A stretch of DNA of 64,000 nucleotides from Cyanobacteria bacterium SZAS LIN-3. Lineage in GTDB: Bacteria; Cyanobacteriota; Vampirovibrionia; Obscuribacterales; Obscuribacteraceae. Under the pieces are notes generated by a model. The model was not told the DNA's origin and searched no databases. It worked only from the letters and a program-made list of their open reading frames with translations. Positions 26,763-35,657 of the stretch are shown in pieces. Position numbers and translations under genes: made by a program. The first letter of the stretch is position 1, and the number at the start of each line of letters is the position of its first letter. The stretch spans positions 1 through 64,000 of the forward strand of contig JAFEAV010000011.1 in the NCBI GenBank assembly GCA_018266215.1, in the 5' to 3' direction.

Positions 26763-27410
26763 TTTTCGTGCCAGGGCCACCAGCATAATTACAGTCAGGA
26801 TAACTGAAATTGGCAGCCAGAGCGCTGTCGCCAGCTTCAACTGATCCGCTTCTTTGTTCATCTCTTCCTGTTCTTTCAAACAATTGGCCGTGCCCCCCAT
26901 CGGTTCCAGGCGCACCAGGCAGTCGTGAATTTTTTCGCCGTTTTCTCGCAGCGTTTTAAACATCATAAAATTCTGGCGGCGCTGACCCATGTCCGCTCCC
27001 GATGCCTCGCCTGCGCTCAGGGCCTCGCGACTTTTTGCAATCGCTCCCATAGACTCTGATACCAGCTGCTTGAACTGGCTTACGGCCTCGGCTTGCTGCC
27101 CTTCAAAGGGACCGAGGTTGCCCAGATCATCGAGTGCTTTTGGCAATTCCGTATTGGCTTTATTGAATTTTTCGGCAAACTTGGGATTTCTGGTCATACC
27201 AAAATACATCATCGCTCCGGCCGTGTCGTTGAGGAGCCCGGCTACTTTTATTGCTTGAATCAGAACCAGCTGACTGTGCACCGTCTCGGCCAGCTTTTTT
27301 GAGTGGCGCAGAGTCAGCGACTGGAGGAAGGCGCCGGCGGCAATTGAGCCGATAATGAGGATTGCAGCCAGTATCGGGAGCGGACTGATTGAGAGTTTGC
27401 TCTTTTTCAC
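26739..27410 (-). CDS. Membrane protein with periplasmic four-helix sensor-like domain
   Basis: 223 aa from GTG 27410, chosen because it overlaps the upstream TGA by 4 nt (GTGA). TM1 (ISPLPILAAILIIGSIAAGAFL) is near the N-terminus and TM2 (LWLPISVILTVIMLVALA) near the C-terminus. The roughly 160 residues between them are helical and resemble 4HB_MCP/CHASE3-type sensor domains (AETVHSQLVLIQAIKVAGLLNDTAG). Only a few basic residues follow TM2; there is no HAMP, kinase or methyl-accepting part, so it cannot signal alone. Last gene of an operon with the LCP and TPR/TonB-like genes; a partner in envelope sensing is inference. Confidence 0.7.
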   Translation of the reverse strand: MKKSKLSISPLPILAAILIIGSIAAGAFLQSLTLRHSKKLAETVHSQLVLIQAIKVAGLLNDTAGAMMYFGMTRNPKFAEKFNKANTELPKALDDLGNLGPFEGQQAEAVSQFKQLVSESMGAIAKSREALSAGEASGADMGQRRQNFMMFKTLRENGEKIHDCLVRLEPMGGTANCLKEQEEMNKEADQLKLATALWLPISVILTVIMLVALARKLRAPLTT

Positions 27411-28759
27411 TGCTTGATCTCTCTTGCTTTCGTGTAATAATCCTGCGCTTCGGCAAATTTGTGATTCTTGGTCAGGCAATTGCCGTAGTCTTCATAAGCG
27501 CTGTGCTTGGCCTTAGCCGCCAGCCGGGCAAATTCCTGGGTGTGAATGGCTTCGTTCAGCAGCGGTTCGGCTTTCCTGGCATCGTCGGCGTAGAGATGAG
27601 TATGAGCGAGGTGGATCATCAGGGCCGAGCGCGCCGGATCGCCTTTCTTTTTGAAGCAGGATTTTTCCAGAGCTTCACTGAGCGTCTTCACCCCTTCCTC
27701 GTACCTGCCTTGCACGGCCAGGCTCTCCGCCAGTTCACCGTACATATCGCTCAGGGCCATAAGATCCGCTTCGGTGGTGGGATTGCCTTTCAGCGATGCG
27801 GCGATTTTTTCTTTTAGAGCGTCGCTTTTTTGCTTCTCTTCTTTTAGTTTCGCCGCGGTTTCTTCCTTGACCTGCTTCGATTGTCGGCTGCTGAAAGCGT
27901 TTATCCCCGCCGGATTGCTCGGATTCTGGTGGAAGTTGTAATCAAAGGCAAAGTCCATCGAAAATTGTTCATCCGGATTTTTGCAGTCGATATCGGTGAA
28001 CGGTGCCGCGCTTTTCACCGCGTCTACTGCGGCTTTATCAGCAATGGCCGAGCCTGAGGACCTGGTCACTTCAATATCTTTTACCTTGCCGTGGTTGAGC
28101 ACGTCATAGGAAACACTGATGCGGTAACTGAAACTTTCCGGTGGTTGATGCCATGCCGCTTTGATTTTTCTGCTCATGTCGGCCATGAAGGCGTTGATCA
28201 CCTGCGCCCCTTCACTGTTGAGGCGAGCGGCGCTTTCCTTGTCCCCCAGTCGCCCTAGAAGGGCACCGTACTCAGTTTTATGCACAGCCAGGATGGGGTT
28301 GTTGCTGGAGTAAATTTTCTGCGACAGCTCCATGCACTTTTCAAAAATTGGTTTTGCGTCGCTGTCCTTGTGTTCTTTTATAAGAATAGTACTGAGCTGA
28401 TAGAGACATTCGCAGATCTGCGACTCATCGGCGTCGGGCCTGGCCTGAGCTATTTTCAGAGCTTCGCGAAAGCTGGCTTCAGCCGGGGCGAAGTCACCCT
28501 GCTCGTAATAATTTTCTCCCAGGCGCAGGTGCATTCGTACCTGCTTATTGAGGTCTTCCGTACCCTCTGCCAGATGCAATGCTTCCGCGTATTTTTCGCC
28601 TGCGGCCTTGTAATTTTTGCTTTTGTGCAGGCTCTTGGCGGCGCTCGTCAGCTCTCTATAGCTCTGTTCATCATGACTCGACATCTTGGCCTGCGCGGCG
28701 CCGGCCAGGAGCACGGCACTACAGGTAGTGGCGTATGCGAAGCGCAGTATCTTATTCAA
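27407..28759 (-). CDS. Exported TPR protein with TonB/TolA C-terminal-like domain
   Basis: 450 aa. Signal peptide 1-24 (cleavage after AQA). TPR repeats span about residues 30-185 (NYKAAGEKYAEALHLAE; DFAPAEASFREALKIA) and again about 330-445 toward the C-terminus. Between them, residues 190-275 (MADMSRKIKAAWHQPP...YDVLNHGKVKDIEVTRSSGS...AVDAVKSAAPF) match the TonB/TolA C-terminal fold pattern. A Lys/Glu-rich coil follows. The TPRs suggest protein docking and the TonB-like domain suggests contact with envelope proteins. It sits 13 nt downstream of the LCP gene. The central position of the TonB-like domain, flanked by TPRs, is unusual. Confidence 0.75.
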   Translation of the reverse strand: MNKILRFAYATTCSAVLLAGAAQAKMSSHDEQSYRELTSAAKSLHKSKNYKAAGEKYAEALHLAEGTEDLNKQVRMHLRLGENYYEQGDFAPAEASFREALKIAQARPDADESQICECLYQLSTILIKEHKDSDAKPIFEKCMELSQKIYSSNNPILAVHKTEYGALLGRLGDKESAARLNSEGAQVINAFMADMSRKIKAAWHQPPESFSYRISVSYDVLNHGKVKDIEVTRSSGSAIADKAAVDAVKSAAPFTDIDCKNPDEQFSMDFAFDYNFHQNPSNPAGINAFSSRQSKQVKEETAAKLKEEKQKSDALKEKIAASLKGNPTTEADLMALSDMYGELAESLAVQGRYEEGVKTLSEALEKSCFKKKGDPARSALMIHLAHTHLYADDARKAEPLLNEAIHTQEFARLAAKAKHSAYEDYGNCLTKNHKFAEAQDYYTKAREIKQ

Positions 28760-28772
28760 GAGTCTATCCTTT

Positions 28773-30326
28773 TTAGCGGCTCAGCGTTTTGCTGCCGGCG
28801 GAGGCTTTGCTTAATGGATTCCTGGAGATGACACCGCCGTTGCCTGCCTCTTCGCCTTCGGCGGGCGTGGCGCTGGCAATGGGCGGAGCGATGGTCGTTG
28901 TGGAGGAGATTACCACCACGAAGTCGGCCGCGGCACGCGGGTCGAGATTGAGGCTGACGGCAAATGGTGCCAGCTCTCCTACGGCGTCCTTCAACTTAGC
29001 GGTCATGTTGTCGTCGGCCCGGTAGCTTGTTTCAATTATCTGTTCGTGCGCGCATTCCGCGCTTTCGCCGCGCTGTCTGTACTTGACCGTCAGGCCTTTT
29101 TCTTCCAGTCGGGCGCTCAGGGTTTTGGCCAGTTCTTCGCCGCCGCGAGGATAGCGTACCACCACCGATAGTGGCTTGTCCGTATAGGATGCGGCCAGAG
29201 CGGCGTTGACCGAGTCGTTGGTGCTGCCGATGCTGCCGTCGGCTTCTTCGCTCTGCGGCTGATCGGATTTGCGATTGACGACAGTGCGTATGCTCGAGCC
29301 CGTGGTGCGCGCGATTGTCGCTGTGGCGAGTGGTGAGCCGGTGAGGCGGTGCAAAACGATGGCGGCGTTTTCGGCGTCGGGCAGCCAGTAGCTGCCGCCG
29401 GCGATAAATGTGCCAACACCCGGGAGCATGGCAGTCTGTATTTCACTGGGTTTGATATCTTTGCTGAAGCTGGCCAGTTTGGCCATATCTTCCACACTCA
29501 AGTCGGTGCGCACATGTTCTCCGGCCAGTTTAAAGAGCTCGGGCAATTTGAGCAGGACCTGCGGCTCTTCCAGCTTTTTCTTCACCTGGCGCATAAACCA
29601 CTGCTGCCTTTCTATGCGGCCGATATCGCCTTTGGCATCGTGGCGGAAGCGCACATACTCTTCCAGTTTATTGGCGTCCATGCTGACTACGCCCGGCTCG
29701 AGAGCAATATTCAGGCGACCGGCACGGTCGCGATAGTGCATCGGTTTTTCCACCAGCACATCGACCGGACCCAGGGCTTCAAATACTTTTTTCAGCCCCT
29801 GTGTGTCGATCACAATATAGTGATCGATTGGCACGCCAAAGTCTTCACTGACTGTTTTGACGGCCAGCTCCGGTCCGCCCAGGGCATGGGCGGCGTTAAT
29901 TTTTTCCACCCCGTGATTATCGGCGATGCGCACGCGAGAGTCTCGCGGCAGGCTGACCAGGGCGACCTTATGGGTTTTGGGGTCAAGGCTGGCAATCATC
30001 ATCGTGTCCGAGCGGCAGCCGGTGAAGCGCTCGGTGTCGCGGCCGTTGCTGTCGACGCCCATGAGCAGAACATTCATGCGTTCGTCGAGCCTGGGCCAGA
30101 GGTTGAAGTTAGAGAAATCAATCATACCTGGCGTCGTGGCGACCGCCGGTGGAGCCTGTGGCGCCAGCGCAGTCTGGGCCGGTGGCGTGACCTGGGCGCT
30201 CTGGGCCCTGAGAGGCTGATGCTTATAAAAATTAGTTAGGAGAAGCCCAATGGAAACCCCGGTCAGCGCTGCAAGCAGCGTCTGCAAAGGCGTTGGAGAA
30301 TTGGGGGGATGTTGACGCGGTGTCAC
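28773..30326 (-). CDS. LytR-CpsA-Psr (LCP) family protein
   Basis: 517 aa, GTG start. One N-terminal membrane span (LLAALTGVSIGLLLTNF). LCP catalytic domain about 80-300: NVLLMGVDSNGRD, SDTMMIASLDPKTHKVALVSLPRDSRV (catalytic Arg/Asp region), KINAAHALGG, DHYIVIDTQGLKKVFEALG and YVRFRHDAKGDIGRIERQQWFM. A C-terminal LytR_C-like domain follows (about 380-470, SVVVRYPRGGEELAKTLSARLEEKGLTVKYRQ). LCP enzymes transfer undecaprenyl-linked glycopolymers to peptidoglycan or proteins outside the membrane. First gene of a three-gene minus operon. Confidence 0.9.
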   Translation of the reverse strand: MTPRQHPPNSPTPLQTLLAALTGVSIGLLLTNFYKHQPLRAQSAQVTPPAQTALAPQAPPAVATTPGMIDFSNFNLWPRLDERMNVLLMGVDSNGRDTERFTGCRSDTMMIASLDPKTHKVALVSLPRDSRVRIADNHGVEKINAAHALGGPELAVKTVSEDFGVPIDHYIVIDTQGLKKVFEALGPVDVLVEKPMHYRDRAGRLNIALEPGVVSMDANKLEEYVRFRHDAKGDIGRIERQQWFMRQVKKKLEEPQVLLKLPELFKLAGEHVRTDLSVEDMAKLASFSKDIKPSEIQTAMLPGVGTFIAGGSYWLPDAENAAIVLHRLTGSPLATATIARTTGSSIRTVVNRKSDQPQSEEADGSIGSTNDSVNAALAASYTDKPLSVVVRYPRGGEELAKTLSARLEEKGLTVKYRQRGESAECAHEQIIETSYRADDNMTAKLKDAVGELAPFAVSLNLDPRAAADFVVVISSTTTIAPPIASATPAEGEEAGNGGVISRNPLSKASAGSKTLSR

Positions 30327-30479
30327 GTCGGGCTGGCCCTGCTGCTAGGTGAGGGGGAGCATGTTTACAACCGCTCAAAGACAATATTATCCTGCCTACG
30401 GCTCGTTAATATTAGCTATACTGAGATTCTTCAATCTTTTGTATGAGATTTTACCGACAATTAGCAAAGGAGCCCAAGC

Positions 30480-31148
30480 GTGCTTTTATTTCTAGATACA
30501 GCCAACCTTGATGAAATTCGCGAAATCGCCGCCTGGGGCGTGCTTGATGGCATCACCACCAATCCTAGCCTCGTGGGTAAGGAAAAACAGGATTTCAAGA
30601 AGCTTGTGCAGGAGATTTGCAAAATAGTATCCGGGCCGGTCAGTGCCGAGGTTGTCGCTACCGACCCCGAAGGCATGATTCGCGAAGGACGCGATATTGC
30701 CAAGTGGGCGCCCAATGTAATCGTTAAATGCCCTTTGACCCCCGCCGGGCTGCAGGCTTGCAGCACCCTGTCCAAAGACGGGATCAAGGTTAACGTCACC
30801 CTCTGCTTTTCGACCAACCAGGCCCTGTTGGCCGCCCGCGCCGGTGCCTACTTCGTCAGCCCCTTCGTCGGCCGCCTCGACGACATCAACCAGGACGGCA
30901 TCGGCCTGATAGAAGAAATCTCGGCCATGTTCGCGGTGCAGTCGATCGACACCAAAGTATTGGCCGCCAGCATCCGCAACCCTGTGCATATCACCAAGGC
31001 CGCCCTGGCCGGTGCTGATATATGCACCATGCCCCACAAGGTCTTTAAACAGCTTGTTTCTCATCCTTTGACCGACAAAGGCGTAGAATCATTCCTGGCC
31101 GATTGGGCTAAAGCTAAGGATTCAGTTGGAGCAATTGCGGCGAAATAA
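30480..31148 (+). CDS. tal: Transaldolase, short TalC/FSA-type
   Basis: 222 aa, GTG start with AAAGGAG 7 nt upstream. A (beta/alpha)8 transaldolase of the short class: [29 protein letters not shown], and [11 protein letters not shown] with Lys83 as the Schiff-base lysine. [34 protein letters not shown] and [22 protein letters not shown] follow. It transfers dihydroxyacetone units between sugar phosphates in the pentose phosphate pathway. Fructose-6-phosphate aldolase activity is possible in this subfamily, though most such bacterial proteins are transaldolases. Monocistronic by spacing. Confidence 0.93.
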   Translation: MLLFLDTANLDEIREIAAWGVLDGITTNPSLVGKEKQDFKKLVQEICKIVSGPVSAEVVATDPEGMIREGRDIAKWAPNVIVKCPLTPAGLQACSTLSKDGIKVNVTLCFSTNQALLAARAGAYFVSPFVGRLDDINQDGIGLIEEISAMFAVQSIDTKVLAASIRNPVHITKAALAGADICTMPHKVFKQLVSHPLTDKGVESFLADWAKAKDSVGAIAAK

Positions 31149-31187
31149 TCCGCGAACAGTGCACGAATAAAGACAAAGGCGGTATCG

Positions 31188-32456
31188 GTGCAAGCCATGA
31201 CCGTGTCCGACAAATCAGGCGACGACAACAGCGTCCAGGGGCCAACAGGTTTTCTGGAGTTGGGCGGAAATGTCCTCGTCGTTGATTACGGCAATGTCTT
31301 TATGGACGGCACCGCCGTTGGTTACCTCTACGAAGACGGGTATTTGAAAAATCCCGGCTCCGAGTCCGAGGATATGGTGCAGTGGCGACTGATCGATGAA
31401 GTCGAAGGCTGTGTCTTTCGCGGTATCGATTCCAGCGGTATAGAGCTGACTTTGCCTACCTGCGAAACAGGCGGCCCGACGGGCAATCTGGAGTTCAATA
31501 ACCGCAAATTTACGGTGATCAACGGTCGCATCACGACGGAAGATCACCGTATTGTCGGTGAATTTGACGACAACGGTGTGGTTCATGTGCGCGATCGCAA
31601 ATCAAAAGTAGCGCGACGCAAACTGGATGAAAACACCACGCTGAGCATCTATTTTGATGGTGTGAAATCCAACGGGAATAAGTGGCGCCATGAATACTAC
31701 AAGCCGCTTTACCGCAAGGATAAGAGCTATTCGGAAAACGAGATAATCCGCTACTTCCAGGATTTTGACAAACTCTCGGTCCAGCAAAAAAAATATGTCA
31801 TTGACAGCTTACAAATCTGGGCCGCCAGTGGACTCTTGCAAGTGGTGCGCAAGAGCGAAGGCAACGCCGCTCTCGGTAACGTCAAGCACGGAGCCGCTGG
31901 AGTCACCCGGGTGCGCTCGGGTATGGTCGATCTTGACGCTGAAGAATTTGAACGCGACATCGATCTCTTCAAGAGATTTGGGGCACTGGCCGTGGTATCA
32001 ACCCACTGGAATCCCCATGTGGAAGTGCGCGTCAATCTAGTAGTCTCCCACGAGTTTGGCCACCAGTTGCAATTTTGTCTTTCCCAGGCCACCCAGGATC
32101 GCATCGCCGAGCTATACCAGGCTCGCTTGAAGCGCTCGGTCAAAATGCAGCCGGCACCCCCGGGTTATAACGGCGGCGCCGAGCTCTGTCGCCCTGAAAA
32201 TCTGCCGAACCGCTTGTTTATTTCGGGTTATGCCAAGTCCAGTAAGGAAGAGTACTGGGCTGAGAGTGTAGCTGCTTTTTCGGTACCGGAGAGCCGTGCC
32301 ATCCTGCGTCAGATGGACCCCGGTATCTGCAAAATACTTTCGGAAGTAATACTCCAGTCGGAAGCCACATTCAGTCCGGTACTGAGCGAGCAATTGCTTG
32401 ATTTGCAGGCGGCATTGAAGGTGGGAGGCGAGTTTCGCGAGGATCTGATCTCGTGA
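31188..32456 (+). CDS. HExxH metallopeptidase-like protein, unknown family
   Basis: 422 aa from GTG 31188, which has AAGGCGG a few bases upstream; ATG 31197 is an alternative. There is no signal peptide. The N-terminal 140 residues are beta-rich (repeating GYLYEDGYL and GNLEFNNRKFTVINGRI type strands). The C-terminal half has VVSHEFGHQLQF (HEFGH, residues 288-292) and, about 60 residues later, KEEYWAESVAAF, where a Glu can be the third zinc ligand, like the arrangement in anthrax lethal-factor-type (ATLF) peptidases. Function unknown. It is joined by a TGATG overlap to a matrixin-like peptidase gene, so the two are probably co-translated. Confidence 0.75.
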   Translation: MQAMTVSDKSGDDNSVQGPTGFLELGGNVLVVDYGNVFMDGTAVGYLYEDGYLKNPGSESEDMVQWRLIDEVEGCVFRGIDSSGIELTLPTCETGGPTGNLEFNNRKFTVINGRITTEDHRIVGEFDDNGVVHVRDRKSKVARRKLDENTTLSIYFDGVKSNGNKWRHEYYKPLYRKDKSYSENEIIRYFQDFDKLSVQQKKYVIDSLQIWAASGLLQVVRKSEGNAALGNVKHGAAGVTRVRSGMVDLDAEEFERDIDLFKRFGALAVVSTHWNPHVEVRVNLVVSHEFGHQLQFCLSQATQDRIAELYQARLKRSVKMQPAPPGYNGGAELCRPENLPNRLFISGYAKSSKEEYWAESVAAFSVPESRAILRQMDPGICKILSEVILQSEATFSPVLSEQLLDLQAALKVGGEFREDLIS

Positions 32457-34108
32457 TGAAGCTGGATAAATTTACTGTTTTTCTTGCTGCTTGTGGGCTT
32501 GCCTGCTCGCTGCCGCTCTCTGCTTTTGCGGCTGATGAGCCGGTTTTTAAGGCCATCGATACATCGAAATTGCAGCTTGATGAGGAGCCGACCAACCCCG
32601 CCAGTGGTGCTTTTAATAACAATCCTGTTAAGGGCCGTCCGCTCGGCAGCACTTTCCAGGGTATCAATCAGCCCGGTGCTGCCCCCGCTCAGGGGCAGCG
32701 AGTACCGGATCAGGGCGCAGGATTTGGCGGCACGATGAGCCCCACCAGCGACGAGCCTGTAGTCACCGCTCAAGATGAAGAGCGGGTAAATAATCTTGAG
32801 CAAAAAGCCTTTGGTTGCAACTACCATGAGCATGAAGTGCCTGACAGGCTGGACCATTTAGAGAAGGAGGTGCTGGGTTCTTCCAAGGACGGATCTATCG
32901 GTGATCGCATCGCTCGTCTTGAAATTAAACTGCTTGGTGGTACCGGATTTGGTGCACAGGCCAGCAATACCGGCAGAACCGGAATTCCTCAAAATCCTCC
33001 GCCTTCAAATGCGCAGACCGGCGGCAATGGCTGGTTGACGCAGCCTCCTGATACGCCGATGCTTTCCGCTCTTCAGCCCCCACCGCAGCAACCGACTCAA
33101 TCCGAATGGATGACCCCATCCCTGCCGCCAGGTCAGAGTCCGCCGATGCCGCCCATGCCGCAGCAACAGATCCCGCAGCAGATGCCTCAACAGATTCCTC
33201 AACAGATTCCTCAACAAATGCCGCAGCAAATGCAGATGCCGCAACAGCTGCCTCAGCAAATGCAGCGTCCCCAACAAATGCCCCAGCAAATGCCCCAGCA
33301 AATGCAACGCCCCCAGCAAATGCCTCAACAGATGCCGCAGCAAATGCCGCAGCAAATGCAGCAATACCCGCAGCAGATGCCACAGCAAATGCCCCAGCAA
33401 TACGGGCAGCAAAATCCCAATTACGGTCGGCCAACCCAGGCCCGGCCCACTCAGATTGGCCTGACGGCCGATGCGGCACTGGTTGCCAATTCGCTCTTTT
33501 ACGACGTCAAATCCGGAGATTATCTCCCCGCTATCCGTCGCTTCCCAGGTCCAAACGGCCAGCCGGGCCAGAGCTACGCTCACTGGCGCAGTTTCCCCGT
33601 GCGTCTGCGTCTGCCTAAAGACTCCCCGGAATCCTGGCAGAGAGCCCTGGAGGCCGTCGTCGCCCGCTGGGATCAGTACGTCCCGGTCAAGCTCGCCCTG
33701 CCTCTGGAGCCTGCCCCGGTCGAGATCCAGTGGGTCAACCAGCTGCCGCCCAAGACCCTTGGCGTCACACGCTTAAACATCGCCCACGGCGACATGCGCG
33801 TTATTATCTATCTGTTGCGCCCCAGTTTCTATCCGCCGGAAATCCCCGAACGGACGCTGGCAGGCGTATTTATGCATGAAGTCGGCCACGCTATAGGATT
33901 GTTTGGCCACAGCGACCGGCCCTCCGATCTGATGTACCCGATTGAGATACAACCAGCAGCCAAAGGGCGTCCCACCCAGATTCATTTCGCCCAGGTCAGC
34001 ACCCGCGACATCAATACACTCAAAAAAATATATGAAAGTCCAGCGGTCCCCCAGGGCGTTAGCCTCGAGCAACCGCTGGAATGGTCTTATTCTTACGACG
34101 AGCGTTAA
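32456..34108 (+). CDS. Exported matrixin-like zinc metalloprotease with Pro/Gln/Met repeats
   Basis: 550 aa from ATG 32456, whose A is the last base of the upstream stop (TGATG). Signal peptide to about residue 26 (ACSLPLSAFA). Then RVNNLEQKAFG, RLDHLEKEVLG and RIARLEIKLLG blocks (about 105-165) like the one in the CAP protein at 3675. A long PQQM/PQQI repeat follows, then a protease domain: MHEVGHAIGLFGHS (HExxHxxGxxH, residues 474-485) and the Met-turn SDLMYP. These are metzincin hallmarks of secreted endopeptidases. The natural substrate is unknown. Complete catalytic motif, so likely active. Confidence 0.88.
   Translation: MKLDKFTVFLAACGLACSLPLSAFAADEPVFKAIDTSKLQLDEEPTNPASGAFNNNPVKGRPLGSTFQGINQPGAAPAQGQRVPDQGAGFGGTMSPTSDEPVVTAQDEERVNNLEQKAFGCNYHEHEVPDRLDHLEKEVLGSSKDGSIGDRIARLEIKLLGGTGFGAQASNTGRTGIPQNPPPSNAQTGGNGWLTQPPDTPMLSALQPPPQQPTQSEWMTPSLPPGQSPPMPPMPQQQIPQQMPQQIPQQIPQQMPQQMQMPQQLPQQMQRPQQMPQQMPQQMQRPQQMPQQMPQQMPQQMQQYPQQMPQQMPQQYGQQNPNYGRPTQARPTQIGLTADAALVANSLFYDVKSGDYLPAIRRFPGPNGQPGQSYAHWRSFPVRLRLPKDSPESWQRALEAVVARWDQYVPVKLALPLEPAPVEIQWVNQLPPKTLGVTRLNIAHGDMRVIIYLLRPSFYPPEIPERTLAGVFMHEVGHAIGLFGHSDRPSDLMYPIEIQPAAKGRPTQIHFAQVSTRDINTLKKIYESPAVPQGVSLEQPLEWSYSYDER
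33148..33414 (+). repeat. Degenerate PQQM/PQQI-coding repeat
   Basis: A low-complexity stretch of mostly 12-bp units coding for P-Q-Q-M with I, L, R and Y variants. It is coding (no stops, in frame) and links the RLxxLE blocks to the protease domain of the matrixin-like gene. Such tracts can change length by slippage in whole codons. Confidence 0.85.
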
Positions 34109-34671
34109 GGACGGGCGATAACGGTATAGCCGCTGCCCGGCACCTTGAAGTTGGAATCGGCCGGGGCCTGTGGGCTGTAGGTCTTCATGTTCATTTCGTT
34201 GGTCAGCCCGGCGGCGACGGTTGTTGATTTGACCATCACCTGCGCGGCATTATCAATCCAGGTCTCGGTTTTGGCGTCCTTTGTCTTGTACTGCCAGCCC
34301 TGACACATGTGGCCGTTGACCATCTTTGTGCCCAGGTTTGTGGCGCCCAGCTTCTTGGCCTCGACTTCGTCCAGGACCGAGCCGGCCTTGCCTTCAAACT
34401 TGCCCTTCATAATCATTTTGTTGGCTTCGATGATTGTATAGCTGGTTTTGCCGGGATAATCGGTAATGGTGACGCTCTTGGTCGGGCCGGCGCCTGACTC
34501 CGTGCGCGTCATGCCCTTGCCATTGGACATCATGCGCATCTGCATGGTTCCCTGCGAATTTTTGTTTTCATAAGTGGCGTCATAGGCTTTGGGGTAGATG
34601 TCGGCAGCCAGGGCCGCGCCCGCGGTTGACAATGACAAGAGCCCAAGAGTAAAGAGCTGACCAGCTTTCAT
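34105..34671 (-). CDS. Exported protein resembling DUF4412, unknown function
   Basis: 188 aa from ATG 34671, with an AGGAAAAA SD and a signal peptide (GQLFTLGLLSLSTAGAALA). The mature part reads as an antiparallel beta protein: YDATYENKNSQGTMQMRMMSNGKGMTR, SVTITDYPGKTSYTIIEANKMIMKG, GTKMVNGHMCQGWQYKTKDAKTETWID. This strand pattern is like periplasmic lipoprotein-carrier/DUF4412 proteins, which bind hydrophobic groups; similarity is by eye only. Its stop overlaps the convergent metalloprotease stop by 4 nt. Confidence 0.7.
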   Translation of the reverse strand: MKAGQLFTLGLLSLSTAGAALAADIYPKAYDATYENKNSQGTMQMRMMSNGKGMTRTESGAGPTKSVTITDYPGKTSYTIIEANKMIMKGKFEGKAGSVLDEVEAKKLGATNLGTKMVNGHMCQGWQYKTKDAKTETWIDNAAQVMVKSTTVAAGLTNEMNMKTYSPQAPADSNFKVPGSGYTVIARP

Positions 34672-34814
34672 TCGGTTTTTCCTCGAGTGGTAATAGCAAG
34701 AGCAAGGTCTGGATTTGAGCGAAAGAATAGCACCGTTCGTAAATCCTGTGAAATTGCTCATGCCGATTGCTACTAAAAGGAAGGACAATTTAGGAGTCTC
34801 AGGAGATCTTCTTA

Positions 34815-35657
34815 ATGTCAGTCACTTTGAAAGAAATACGCATCGCGCACAGCCCGGACAGCGACGACGCTTTTATGTTTTACGCCCTGGCCAAAAACAA
34901 GCTCGACACAAAAGGGCTGACTGTTACCCAGGTGATGAAGGACATCCAGACCCTCAATCAGGAAGCGATGCAGGGGCTATATGAAGTGACCGCTATCTCC
35001 TTCGCCGCCTATCCCCACGTCAAGGACCGCTACAAGCTAGCCTCCTGCGGCTCAAGCATGGGCGATAACTATGGACCCAAGGTTGTCGCTCCGGCGGGAG
35101 TGACTAAAGATGATTTGAAAAATATGACCGTGGCCATCCCGGGCAAGATGACGACCGCCTACCTGCTTATGCAGATGTGGTGCCCCGGGCTGAAAGTTGA
35201 AGAAGTGCCCTTTGATCAAATTATAGATGTGGTGCTCGCCGGCAAATATGGAGCCGGTTTGATCATTCACGAAGGACAGCTCACCTACAGCCGCGACGGA
35301 CTGAGCAAGATAGTCGACCTGGGCGAATGGTGGCACACCGAAACCGGTCTGCCTCTGCCGCTTGGAGGTAACGCCGTCCGCAAGGATCTGGGTGAGGAAA
35401 TGATGCAAACCGCCGCGGATATTTTCAAGCGTTCTGTTATGTACTCTCTGGAGCACCGCGAGGAAGCGCTGGAATACGCACTTGGTTTTGCCCGCGATAT
35501 GACTACCGAACTGGCCGATGAATTTGTCAAAATGTATGCCAATGAACGCTCGGTCGATTGCGGAGATGTCGGACGGGAAGCCGTGCGCAGGCTGTTTGCC
35601 ATGGGCTATGAAAAGGGCTTGTACAAGGAATTAATTGTCCCGGAATTTGTTAGTTAA
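34815..35657 (+). CDS. mqnD: 1,4-dihydroxy-6-naphthoate synthase, MqnD-like (futalosine menaquinone pathway)
   Basis: 280 aa, AGGAG upstream of ATG. A periplasmic-binding-protein fold as used by MqnA/MqnD: IAHSPDSDDAFMFYAL at the N-terminus (MqnD-type), YEVTAISFAAYPHV, SSMGDNYGPKVVA, then HEGQLTY and GLPLPLGGNAVRKDLG, which are characteristic of MqnD rather than MqnA. No signal peptide, so a cytoplasmic enzyme. It converts cyclic dehypoxanthine futalosine to 1,4-dihydroxy-6-naphthoate. This implies menaquinone as quinone, consistent with the complex I genes here. The downstream gene overlaps by 23 nt. Confidence 0.88.
   Translation: MSVTLKEIRIAHSPDSDDAFMFYALAKNKLDTKGLTVTQVMKDIQTLNQEAMQGLYEVTAISFAAYPHVKDRYKLASCGSSMGDNYGPKVVAPAGVTKDDLKNMTVAIPGKMTTAYLLMQMWCPGLKVEEVPFDQIIDVVLAGKYGAGLIIHEGQLTYSRDGLSKIVDLGEWWHTETGLPLPLGGNAVRKDLGEEMMQTAADIFKRSVMYSLEHREEALEYALGFARDMTTELADEFVKMYANERSVDCGDVGREAVRRLFAMGYEKGLYKELIVPEFVS

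Noticed and set aside
33148..33414. Repeats that look CRISPR-like
   Set aside because: Units are 12 bp, in frame and coding for Pro-Gln-Gln-Met; there are no spacers and no cas genes.
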